From Streptomyces sp. OR43 (lineage in GTDB: Bacteria; Actinomycetota; Actinomycetes; Streptomycetales; Streptomycetaceae), in assembly GCF_008042275.1 (NCBI RefSeq), contig NZ_RDBK01000043.1, positions 676,939-726,755 on the forward strand: a stretch of 49,817 bases of DNA. The letters are read 5' to 3'. Under the pieces are notes generated by a model. It made no database searches. It had not been told where the DNA came from and saw only the letters and a program-made list of their open reading frames with translations. Within the stretch, counting starts at the first letter, position 1; each line of letters begins with the position of its first letter. Position numbers and translations under genes: made by a program. Below, piece by piece: positions 42,234 through 49,817 of the stretch.

Positions 42234-45200
42234 CTACGCGTGCGTCCGCAGCAGCGTCCGCATCGTCCGCATCGCCACCGACAGGTTCGCGAGGTCGAAC
42301 GCGTCCGACCCCTGGATCTCCTCCAGCGTGGAGCGCGAGCGCGACAGGATCGCCGCGTTCTTCTCCTCCCACGCCTCGAACCGCTCCTCGGGCGTGGAGG
42401 ACCCGTTGCCCACGCTCAGCACGTCGCCGGTGAGCGCCGCGTGCGCCGCGTACAGGTCCTCGCGGATGGAGGCACGGGCCATCGATTGCCAGCGGTCCGC
42501 CCGCGGCAGCTCGATGATCCGGTCCATCAGCTGCGTGATACCCAGCCGGTCCGCGAGGTCGTAGTACACCTCGGCGACGGACAGCGGGTCCTTGCCCGTA
42601 CGGTCCGCGATCGCCACGATGTCGAGCGCCGGGAACGCCGACGAGAATCCGGCGACGCGCTGCGCGAGCGCGTCCGGGACCCCCGCCTCGGTGAGCTCGT
42701 CCAGGATTCCCTGGTACCACTCCTGGTCCGCGCCCTTCAGCATCTTCGGCAGCTCGGCCCAGACCTGCTCGACCCCGTCACGGAAGAAGTCGATCGTTCC
42801 GGCGATCTCCAGCGGCTGCGGCCGGTTGCCGAGCAGCCAGCGCGAGCCGCGCTCGACGAGCCGTCGCGAGTGCAGCCGGATCCGGGTCTGCACATCGGCG
42901 GCGACCTCGTTGTCGAGCGCCTCGACGGCGTCCCACACCTCACCGAGGCCGAAGATCTCCCGGGCCGCGAACTGGGCCCGCACGATCTCCGCGATCGAGG
43001 CGCCGGTCTCTTCCCGCAACCGGTGCAGGAACGTCGAACCACCGGTGTTCACCGTGTCGTTCACCAGGACCGTGGTGATGATCTCGCGCCGCAGCGCGTG
43101 CCCGTCGACCGCGTCCTGGTAGCGCTCGCGCAGCTGCTGCGGGAAGTAGGCGTGCAGCAGCTTCTGCAGATGTGGGTCGTCCGGCAGGTTCGTCCCGATC
43201 AGCTCCTGCGCCGCCGTGATCTTCGTGTAGGCGAGCAGGACGGCCAGCTCGGGCTGGCTGAGCCCCTTGCCGGCGTTCAGCAGTTCACGGATCTGCCGGT
43301 CGGTGGGCAGGAACTCCAGGGCCCGGTCGAGGTACCCGTCGCGGCCGAGACGGCGCATGAAGCGCTGCTGGGCGTGGAGCAGGGAGGGCGCCTGGGCGGC
43401 CGAGTTGGCGAGTGCGGTGTTCTGCGCGTAGTTGTTGCGCAGCACCAGGTGGCCGATCTCGTCGGTCATCTCGGCGAGCAGCTTGTTGCGCTGCTTGACC
43501 GTCATGTCGCCGTCCCGCACCAGGCCGTTGAGCAGGATCTTGATGTTCACCTCGTGGTCGGAGGTGTCCACACCGGCGCTGTTGTCGATCGCGTCGGTGT
43601 TGATCCGGCCGCCGGTACGGGCGAACTCGATACGGCCGAGTTGGGTGGCCCCGAGGTTGCCGCCCTCGCCGACGACCTTGGCGCGCAGGTCCTCGCCGTT
43701 GACGCGGATCGCGTCGTTGGCCTTGTCCCCGACGTCCGCGTTCGACTCGGCGGAGGACTTGATGTACGTACCGATGCCGCCGTTCCACGCGAGGTCGACG
43801 GGGGCCTTGAGGATGGTCTGCATCAGGTCGGCGGGCGTCATCTTGGTGACCCCGGCCTCGATGCCGAGCGCCTCGCGCATATGGGCGTTGACCGGGATCG
43901 ACTTGGCGCTGCGCGGGTGGACGCCGCCGCCCGCGGAGATCAGCGACTTGTCGTAGTCGGCCCAGGAGCTGCGCGGCAGGTCGAAGAGGCGGCGCCGCTC
44001 GGCGTACGAGGTCGCGGCGTCCGGCTTCGGGTCGATGAAGATGTGCCGGTGGTCGAAGGCCGCGACGAGCCGGATGTGCTCGGAGAGCAGCATCCCGTTG
44101 CCGAACACGTCGCCCGACATGTCGCCGACGCCGACGACGGTGAAGTCCTCGGTCTGCGTGTCGTGGCCGAGCTCCCGGAAGTGCCGCTTGACGGACTCCC
44201 AGGCACCGCGGGCGGTGATGCCCATGCCTTTGTGGTCGTAACCGGCCGAACCGCCGGAGGCGAACGCGTCACCGAGCCAGAAGCCGTACGCGACGGCGAC
44301 CTCGTTGGCGATGTCGGAGAACTTCGCGGTTCCCTTGTCGGCGGCGACGACGAGGTAGGTGTCGTCCTCGTCGTGCCGGACGACGTCCTTGGGCGGCACG
44401 ACCTCGCCGGCCACCATGTTGTCGGTGATGTCGAGCAGCGCCGAGATGAAGGTGCGGTACGAGGCGATGCCCTCGGCCATCCAGGCGTCACGGTCGACGG
44501 CCGGGTCCGGCAGCTGCTTGGCGACGAAGCCGCCCTTGGCGCCGACCGGCACGATGACGGTGTTCTTCACCATCTGTGCCTTGACCAGGCCGAGGATCTC
44601 CGTACGGAAGTCCTCGCGCCGGTCCGACCAGCGCAGACCGCCGCGGGCGACCTTGCCGAAGCGCAGGTGGACGCCCTCGACGCGCGGCGAGTAGACCCAG
44701 ATCTCGAACGCCGGGCGGGGCGCGGGCAGGTCCGGGATCGACTGCGGGTCGAACTTCATCGACACGTAGCTGTGCGGCTTGCCGCTCTCCGCGCGCTGGA
44801 AGAAGTTGGTGCGCAGGGTGGCCTTGATGACGGTGAGGAAGGACCGCAGGATCCGGTCCTCGTCGAGCGAGGCGACCTGGTCCAGGGCGCCGTCGAGTTC
44901 TTCGAGGAGCCCGTCGGTCAGCTCCGTACCGGCGCTCTGCCGCTCCGGCGACATCCGGGCCTCGAACAGCGAGACCAGCAGCCGGGTGGTGTGGACGTTG
45001 TTCTGGAGGGTGCTCTCCATGTAGTCCTGGCTGAAGGTCGATCCGGCCTGGCGCAGGTACTTGGCGTAGGCGCGCAGCACCATGGCCTGGCGCCAGTTCA
45101 GACCGGCGCTCAGCACCAGCGCGTTGAAGCCGTCGTTCTCCGCCTCGCCGGTCCACACGGCGGCGAAGGCCTCCTGGAACCGTTCCCGGGCATCGTCGGC

Positions 45201-47267
45201 CAGATAGCCGCCGTTGGCCGTGGCCTGCGGCATCCGCAGCCCGAAGTCGTAGATCCAGGCGTGCGTACGGTCCGCGCAGCGCAGCTCGTACGGACGCTCG
45301 TCGACGACCTCGACACCGAGCCGCTGGAGGGCCGGCAGGACGGCGGACAGGGAGACCTGCTCACCGGTCCGGTAGATCTTGAACCGGCGCTCGCCGGGGG
45401 CGGCGCCGACCGGTTCGTACAGGCTGAGGGCGAAGTCCTTCTCGTCCTTCTTGAGGGCTTCGAGGTGGACCAGGTCGGCCACGGCGGAGCGCGGCGAGTG
45501 GTCGGCCTTGTAGCCCTCGGGGAACGAGTGCCCGTACTGGCGCAGCAGCTCGGCGGCGCGTTCCTCACCGCATTCGGCGCCCAGCGCCTCCTGGAAGCCG
45601 TCGGCCCAGGACCGGGCGGCCTCGACGAGCCGGGCCTCGATGCGGTCGGCCTCGGCGTCGGTGAGGCTGGGCAGCTCGCTGCCGGGGGCGACCCGGACGA
45701 CGAAGTGCAGCCTGGACAGGATCGACTCGGTGTTCCAGGCGGTGAAGTCGACGCTGGTGCCGTTCAGCTCCTCCTTGAGGATGTCGATCAGCCGCAGGCG
45801 CACACCGGTGGTGTAGCGGTCGCGCGGCAGGTAGACGATCGCGGAGTAGTAGCGCCCGTACTCGTCCTGGCGCAGGTAGAGCCGCAGCCGGCGCCGCTCC
45901 TGGAGGTAGAGCACCGACGTGACGATGGAGCGCAGCTGGTCGGGCGGCGTCTGGAAGAGCTCGTCGCGGGGGTACGTCTCCAGGATCTGCAGCAGGTCGC
46001 GGCCGTCGTGGCTGTTGTACGAGAAGCCCGCGCCCTCCAGCACCTCGGCGACCTTGCGGCGGATGACGGGCACCCGGCGCACGGACTCGGTGTAGGCGGC
46101 GGACGAGAACAGTCCGAGGAAGCGGCGCTCGCCGATGACGTTGCCCTCGGCGTCGAACTTCTTCACACCGACGTAGTCGAGGTAACTGGGCCGGTGCACG
46201 GTCGCCCGGCTGTTGGCCTTGGTCAGGACGAGGAGCTTGTGCTCACGGGCCTTGGCGCGGACATCCGCGGGCAGCCGGTCGAAGGAGGGGCTGACCGGGT
46301 GTGCCTCGTCCTCGCTGTGCTGCGGGTCGGCCCGCAGGATGCCGAGGCCGGTGCCGGGCACGGCGGCCAGCGCGTCGCTGTCCTTCAGCTCGTACTCGCG
46401 GTAGCCGAGGAAGGTGAAGTGGTCGGCGGCGAGCCAGCGCAGGAGTTCCCGCGCCTCGTTCACCTCGTCGTCGGCGAGGTCGTCGAGCGGCTCGCCGGGC
46501 AGGTCGTCGGCGATGCGCAGCGCGGCGTCCCGCATCTTCTCCCAGTCCTCGACGGTCTCCCGTACGTCGGACAGGACCCGCAGGAGGTCGAGCTGGATCT
46601 GCTTGAGGTCGGCGCGGTCGGTCTCGCGGTCGATCTCGACGTGGATCCAGGACTCGACGAGCGCGTCGTGCGGCAGCTCGGCCTTGGCGTCCTTCGCACC
46701 CTTGGCGTTCTTCCGGCCGGCCTGGGGGTCCGTCGAGATGCCGACGCCCTCGGTGAGGACCTCGATCAGCTTGCCGGTCACGTCGCGGCGGACGATGACC
46801 TGCGGGTGGATCACGACGTGGATGCCGCGGCCCTGACGGGACAGCTCGTTGGTGACGGAATCGACCAGGAACGGCATGTCGTCGGTGACGACCTCGACGA
46901 CGGAGTGGCTGCAGGTCCAGCCGTTCTCCTCGACGGTCGGGGTGTGCACCCGGACGTTGGCCGTGCCCTGCGGACGGTCCTCGGCGAGCCGGTAGTGGGA
47001 GGAGGCGGCGCCGAAGACGTCGACCGGGTCCCGGCCCGCGATGTCCTCCGGAGCGGTGTGGAGGTAGTAGCGCTGGAGATAGGCGAGCAGTACGTCCTGA
47101 CGCGAACGCTCCTGCCCGGCCCCGGTGCTGTCGTCGGCGCCGGTGGCCGCGACCTTCACCCGGGGGCTACCGCCCGGGCCACCGACACCACCGCCCGGGC
47201 TGTTGTCAGCTACCTCGGCAGCCCGTGCGAGCAGCTCGGCCTTGGCTTCGTCCAGCTTGGTCTGCAT
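42234..47267 (-). CDS. gdhB: NAD-specific glutamate dehydrogenase, large (Bac_GDH) type
   Basis: A 1677-residue enzyme of the large GDH class first described in Streptomyces clavuligerus; it oxidatively deaminates glutamate to 2-oxoglutarate and ammonium with NAD. The long N-terminal half carries regulatory regions (DDMPFLVDSVTNELSRQGRG). The catalytic half shows RWSDRREDFRTEILGLVKAQ, KGGFVAKQLPDP, DKGTAKFSDIANEVA and the nucleotide-binding VGVGDMSGDVFGNGML. The ATG at 47267 gives the family start MQTKLDEAKAELL, with GAGGAC just upstream. The longer 47417 frame reads through the leader element and is not used. Copy B of the dispersed element lies 83 bases upstream in sense orientation. Confidence 0.95.
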   Translation of the reverse strand: MQTKLDEAKAELLARAAEVADNSPGGGVGGPGGSPRVKVAATGADDSTGAGQERSRQDVLLAYLQRYYLHTAPEDIAGRDPVDVFGAASSHYRLAEDRPQGTANVRVHTPTVEENGWTCSHSVVEVVTDDMPFLVDSVTNELSRQGRGIHVVIHPQVIVRRDVTGKLIEVLTEGVGISTDPQAGRKNAKGAKDAKAELPHDALVESWIHVEIDRETDRADLKQIQLDLLRVLSDVRETVEDWEKMRDAALRIADDLPGEPLDDLADDEVNEARELLRWLAADHFTFLGYREYELKDSDALAAVPGTGLGILRADPQHSEDEAHPVSPSFDRLPADVRAKAREHKLLVLTKANSRATVHRPSYLDYVGVKKFDAEGNVIGERRFLGLFSSAAYTESVRRVPVIRRKVAEVLEGAGFSYNSHDGRDLLQILETYPRDELFQTPPDQLRSIVTSVLYLQERRRLRLYLRQDEYGRYYSAIVYLPRDRYTTGVRLRLIDILKEELNGTSVDFTAWNTESILSRLHFVVRVAPGSELPSLTDAEADRIEARLVEAARSWADGFQEALGAECGEERAAELLRQYGHSFPEGYKADHSPRSAVADLVHLEALKKDEKDFALSLYEPVGAAPGERRFKIYRTGEQVSLSAVLPALQRLGVEVVDERPYELRCADRTHAWIYDFGLRMPQATANGGYLADDARERFQEAFAAVWTGEAENDGFNALVLSAGLNWRQAMVLRAYAKYLRQAGSTFSQDYMESTLQNNVHTTRLLVSLFEARMSPERQSAGTELTDGLLEELDGALDQVASLDEDRILRSFLTVIKATLRTNFFQRAESGKPHSYVSMKFDPQSIPDLPAPRPAFEIWVYSPRVEGVHLRFGKVARGGLRWSDRREDFRTEILGLVKAQMVKNTVIVPVGAKGGFVAKQLPDPAVDRDAWMAEGIASYRTFISALLDITDNMVAGEVVPPKDVVRHDEDDTYLVVAADKGTAKFSDIANEVAVAYGFWLGDAFASGGSAGYDHKGMGITARGAWESVKRHFRELGHDTQTEDFTVVGVGDMSGDVFGNGMLLSEHIRLVAAFDHRHIFIDPKPDAATSYAERRRLFDLPRSSWADYDKSLISAGGGVHPRSAKSIPVNAHMREALGIEAGVTKMTPADLMQTILKAPVDLAWNGGIGTYIKSSAESNADVGDKANDAIRVNGEDLRAKVVGEGGNLGATQLGRIEFARTGGRINTDAIDNSAGVDTSDHEVNIKILLNGLVRDGDMTVKQRNKLLAEMTDEIGHLVLRNNYAQNTALANSAAQAPSLLHAQQRFMRRLGRDGYLDRALEFLPTDRQIRELLNAGKGLSQPELAVLLAYTKITAAQELIGTNLPDDPHLQKLLHAYFPQQLRERYQDAVDGHALRREIITTVLVNDTVNTGGSTFLHRLREETGASIAEIVRAQFAAREIFGLGEVWDAVEALDNEVAADVQTRIRLHSRRLVERGSRWLLGNRPQPLEIAGTIDFFRDGVEQVWAELPKMLKGADQEWYQGILDELTEAGVPDALAQRVAGFSSAFPALDIVAIADRTGKDPLSVAEVYYDLADRLGITQLMDRIIELPRADRWQSMARASIREDLYAAHAALTGDVLSVGNGSSTPEERFEAWEEKNAAILSRSRSTLEEIQGSDAFDLANLSVAMRTMRTLLRTHA

Positions 47268-47350
47268 GTCCTCTGGCTCCTGTCGCGCGCCGTTGCGTGA
47301 CGTAGGTGAAAAAGACGACGTACCGCCTCGACACGGGGTTTCCGGTCTGA

Positions 47351-47509
47351 GACCGACCGTCGCACGGGAGGGCGGCGTCACGGGGCTGGGCACGCGCATC
47401 TGCGGCGTTGTCGTCAATCACCATGGCTTCGCCATGCCTCGATCCTCCGCCTCGCAGCTGCGCACACCCCGCCCCGTTCCTTCTCCCACCCCCCATACGA
47501 CGGTCGGCC
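47351..47509 (-). repeat. Dispersed structured element, copy B (5' leader of gdhB)
   Basis: A ~159-bp relative of the element at 25941-26098, on the opposite strand. On the minus strand its ends pair over 10 bp: CCGACCGTCG (from 47498-47507) with CGACGGTCGG (from 47353-47362), extended by G-T and G-C pairs. The central hairpin is catggc-gaa-gccatg. It lies 83 bases before the glutamate dehydrogenase start. The rest of the 47268-47826 gap has no gene; a 7-bp stem hairpin (47628-47647) and a TTGACA (47739-47744) without a matching -10 are the only other signals. Confidence 0.85.
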
Positions 47510-47826
47510 TGCGTCGACGCTATGCCGCTATGAGAGACGCCCGGGACCTTATTGGCCATTTTTGGCGGTCGGGCCGGGCTGAGGGGATCAGTGAGGGCCC
47601 GGGTGCTGTGGCACTCCGGGCGCAGGCCGGGGGCTTCGCTGCCCCCGAGGCGTATCGCGCTGATCACGGGGTCCAGGCTATCTCGCCCGCCCCCGTCACC
47701 GTCACGAGCCGTATGTGTACAAAAGAAGACCCCGAACTTTGACACTCTGGACAGCGCGCAAGCCCTGACTGCCGCACTCTGGTACCGGTAAACAGAACAG
47801 GCCGACGCACCGTGGGGAGCCCCGCC

Positions 47827-48393
47827 ATGGCACCGAAGATCCTGATCGTCACCGGCGACGCCGCCGAGTCCCTCGAAGTCCTCTACCCGTACCAGCGGCT
47901 GCGCGAGGAAGGTTACGAGGTCCACATCGCCGCTCCTTCCCGCAAGACGCTCCGCTTCGTGGTCCATGACTTCGAGCCCGGCTTCGACACCTACACCGAG
48001 AAGCCCGGCTACACCTGGCCCGCCGACCTGGCCTTCTCCGAGGTCGACCCGGACGATTACGTGGCCCTGGTCGTCCCGGGCGGGCGCGCTCCCGAATACC
48101 TGCGCAACGACGCCGGTCTCCGCACGATCCTCTCGGCGTTCTTCGACACGGACCGCCCGGTGGCCCAGATCTGCCACGGCCCGCTGATGACGGCCGCGAC
48201 CGGCGCGCTGAAGAACCGCCGGGTGACGGCCTATCCCGCGCTGGAGCCGGACATGGCGACGGCCGGGGCCGCCTTCGAGGACACCGAGGTCGTGGTGGAC
48301 GGCACCCTGGTCTCGTCCCGCGCCTGGCCGGACCACTCGGCCTGGATGCGTGAGTTCCTGACCGTGCTCCGCACCAAGGCCCCGGTGACCTGA
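47827..48393 (+). CDS. DJ-1/PfpI family protein
   Basis: A 188-residue protein of the DJ-1/PfpI class I amidotransferase-like fold. It starts MAPKILIVTGDAAESLEVLYPYQRL, where a Glu precedes the nucleophile elbow, and has YVALVVPGGRAPEYLR and the elbow AQICHGPLMTAA with Cys116 followed by His117. Members act as glyoxalases, deglycases or chaperones, with no way to choose from sequence. GGGGAG lies seven bases before the ATG at 47827. It is convergent with the HAD gene. Confidence 0.9.
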   Translation: MAPKILIVTGDAAESLEVLYPYQRLREEGYEVHIAAPSRKTLRFVVHDFEPGFDTYTEKPGYTWPADLAFSEVDPDDYVALVVPGGRAPEYLRNDAGLRTILSAFFDTDRPVAQICHGPLMTAATGALKNRRVTAYPALEPDMATAGAAFEDTEVVVDGTLVSSRAWPDHSAWMREFLTVLRTKAPVT

Positions 48394-48442
48394 GCCCCGT
48401 CCCGCGGCCCCGCCGACCGGGCCCGCCCCACGGGGCCGCCGG

Positions 48443-49114
48443 CTACTCGCTCAGCTGCTGGGCGAGGGCCGCGGCCTCGGCCAGGGTGTCCACGACGGGC
48501 ACCCCTGCCGCCTCCAGGCTGCTGCGGCTGTGCGATCCGCCGGTGAAGAGCACCGCCTTCGCTCCGACGTGGGCCGCGGCCACCGCGTCGTCCACGGCGT
48601 CACCGATGACCACCGTGTACGTGGGCGATATCCCGTCCAGCGCCGCGAAATGCCGCTCCATGTGCTGCGCCTTGCTGCCGCCGGACGGCCCGGTGCGCCC
48701 GTCGACGCGCACGAAGTGGCGCTCGATGCCGTATCCCCGCACGACCGGGACCAGGTGCTCGTGCCCGTACATGCTCAGCAGGGACTGGCTCCGGCCGGCC
48801 AGCTGCCACTGCGCGAGCAGTTCCGCGGCCCCTTCGGTCAGTCCGCAGGCCTCGCGCTGCTCGGTGTAGTGACGGTGGAAGACCCCGTCCATCCGCTCCC
48901 ACTCGACGTCCGTGGGCAGCCGGCCCATCAGGCGCTCGTAGAAGCGGGGTATCGGGATGCAGTACATCTCGCGGTACTGCTCCAGGGTGATCGGCGCGAG
49001 GCCGATCTCGGCGAACGCGGCGTTCGTCGCGCCGACGACCGCGGTGTTGTCGTCGAGCAGAGTGCCGTTCCAGTCCCAGACCAGATGCGTGCGGTGCTTC
49101 CCGTTCGTCCCCAT
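48443..49114 (-). CDS. HAD family hydrolase
   Basis: A 223-residue haloacid-dehalogenase-fold protein. Motif I is VWDWNGTLLDD with nucleophile Asp14, but the usual second Asp (+2, acid/base) is Asn16. An alpha-helical cap follows. Later motifs are LLSMYGHE (motif II Ser), SKAQHM (motif III Lys) and VVIGDAVDDAVAAAHVGAKA (motif IV). The closest general type is phosphoglycolate phosphatase-like; the +2 substitution recalls phosphonatases. The ATG at 49114 is the family start; no clear Shine-Dalgarno is seen. Confidence 0.87.
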   Translation of the reverse strand: MGTNGKHRTHLVWDWNGTLLDDNTAVVGATNAAFAEIGLAPITLEQYREMYCIPIPRFYERLMGRLPTDVEWERMDGVFHRHYTEQREACGLTEGAAELLAQWQLAGRSQSLLSMYGHEHLVPVVRGYGIERHFVRVDGRTGPSGGSKAQHMERHFAALDGISPTYTVVIGDAVDDAVAAAHVGAKAVLFTGGSHSRSSLEAAGVPVVDTLAEAAALAQQLSE

Positions 49115-49182
49115 GCGAGAAAAATACCCGCTGCCACTGACAACCGGCCGAACAGCCCTGCGCGGCCCTTCGCGGGCCCCGC

Positions 49183-49689
49183 TCACCCGATCAGGTTCGG
49201 GATCTCCTGGATGCCGAACCACAGGAGCTCGTGGTCCTCGGCGCCGTCGACGGTGAACTGGGCGTCGTCGTCCCCGAGGTCAGCCGCTCCCAGGGCGGCC
49301 GCGGCGGCGGTGACGTCCTTGTCGGCCTCGTCCGAGTCGACGTGCACGGCCGCGGCCTTGGCCAGCGCGACCGCGGAGGCGATGGTGACCTCACCGAGCG
49401 AGGAGGCGTCGAGGATGTGGTCCGGGTCGGCGACCGCGGCCCCGTCCGGCACGTCGACGGCGACGACGACACGTCGGCGGGCGGCTCCGGGGTCCCCCGC
49501 GATCAACCGCAGTGACGCGGACGCGGCCCGGTTGAGCGCCGCGTACTCCAGCTCCTCGATGTCGTCGGAGACGTACCACTCGCGCAGCGCGGGGGTCACC
49601 GCGTAGGCGGTCAACGGGCCTGGGCCGACCTCGCCGGCCCGGTGCGCCGCTGCGAGCCCGGAGAGGGTCAGGGGGACGTACACGCGCAT
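49183..49689 (-). CDS. Conserved actinobacterial protein (possibly DUF6912)
   Basis: A 168-residue soluble acidic protein starting MRVYVPLTLSGLAAAHRAGE, with YAVTPALREWYVSDDIEELE and an end HELLWFGIQEIPNLIG. I recall this as a conserved Streptomyces family (DUF6912) without known function; no catalytic motif is visible. The ATG at 49689 is the family start; the frame beyond it to 49785 is not conserved-looking. It lies 68 bases upstream of the HAD gene on the same strand, so they may be co-transcribed. Bases 49690-49817 hold no gene I can support. Confidence 0.8.
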   Translation of the reverse strand: MRVYVPLTLSGLAAAHRAGEVGPGPLTAYAVTPALREWYVSDDIEELEYAALNRAASASLRLIAGDPGAARRRVVVAVDVPDGAAVADPDHILDASSLGEVTIASAVALAKAAAVHVDSDEADKDVTAAAAALGAADLGDDDAQFTVDGAEDHELLWFGIQEIPNLIG

Positions 49690-49817
49690 GGCTGGGGTCG
49701 CTTTCGTAGTCGGAACGCCCTCAGGATACGTGCGGCGTCCCCCTTTGGGGTTACGTGTCCGGCCTCCGCCCCGTCCACCCGGCAACCGTCCCTCACCCTG
49801 CCCGGCCCGTCCCGGGC

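Noticed and set aside
42240..47300. 1686-residue plus-strand frame opposite gdhB
   Set aside because: It is the antisense shadow of the glutamate dehydrogenase gene, a common effect of high GC; composition is Arg/Gly/His-rich with no family.
47628..47647. Hairpin (cgggggc/gcccccg) as a terminator or small RNA
   Set aside because: The 7-bp stem is weak, no T-run follows on either strand, and no convergent gene end is adjacent.
47739..47744. TTGACA as -35 of a promoter for the DJ-1 gene
   Set aside because: No acceptable -10 hexamer lies 16-19 bases downstream.
49115..49140. Leaderless promoter (TATTTT) before the HAD gene
   Set aside because: The only -35-like TTGTCA is 11 bases away, far short of the usual 17-base spacing.

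Overview
The window is high-GC actinobacterial DNA and almost certainly Streptomyces. The evidence is pervasive G/C third codon positions, GTG and TTG starts, tandem pkaA/pkaB-type kinases, an nnaR/narK pair, matAB-type aggregation genes and a Streptomyces-type tmRNA. From memory, the gene order resembles the SCO2954-SCO3001 core region of S. coelicolor. No prophage, CRISPR array or insertion sequence was seen.

Layout. (1) 1-3.7 kb: an ECF sigma factor translationally coupled to a gene cut by the window edge (probably its anti-sigma factor), a CGNR zinc-finger regulator, two GNAT acetyltransferases and a DUF1772 membrane protein. (2) 3.7-6.3 kb: nitrate assimilation, with a HemD-like regulator (nnaR), the transporter narK and a GlnR-box-like site. 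(3) 6.4-10.7 kb: a mat-type operon for an extracellular polysaccharide, consisting of a small membrane protein, a deacetylase/glycosyltransferase fusion and an acyltransferase. (4) 11-15 kb: ftsE-ftsX-ctp-smpB followed by ssrA (tmRNA). (5) 15.2-19.5 kb: a small zinc-ribbon membrane protein, a sortase-type LAETG protein built of about 25 GGGD(V/A)A repeats, a secreted histidine acid phosphatase, and prfB. (6) 19.5-25.8 kb: kinases PkaB and PkaA and a broken FHA/FtsK-type ATPase gene. (7) 26.2-29.9 kb: a sugar ABC importer without its own ATPase. (8) 30.1-42.1 kb: a cell-wall glycopolymer region with two TagF-domain glycosyltransferases, a polyprenyl-sugar module (GT2-methyltransferase, GT-C, SMR-type flippase), a TetR regulator and a TagGH-like exporter. 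(9) 42.2-49.8 kb: the large NAD-glutamate dehydrogenase, a DJ-1/PfpI protein, a HAD hydrolase and a small conserved protein.

Two observations stand out. First, a ~158-bp element (25941-26098 and, inverted, 47351-47509) lies in sense orientation 69-83 bp upstream of the start codon of both the sugar-binding lipoprotein and the glutamate dehydrogenase genes. Its end-to-end stem changes in a partly compensatory way between copies, so it is a candidate leader RNA or a mobile palindromic element. Second, three places carry perfect inverted copies of neighbouring DNA: 1-88, 23641-24216 and 40302-40479. The last two break genes that should be intact. They look like template-switch insertions or, more likely, assembly or gap-filling artefacts, so the gene models there should not be trusted until checked.
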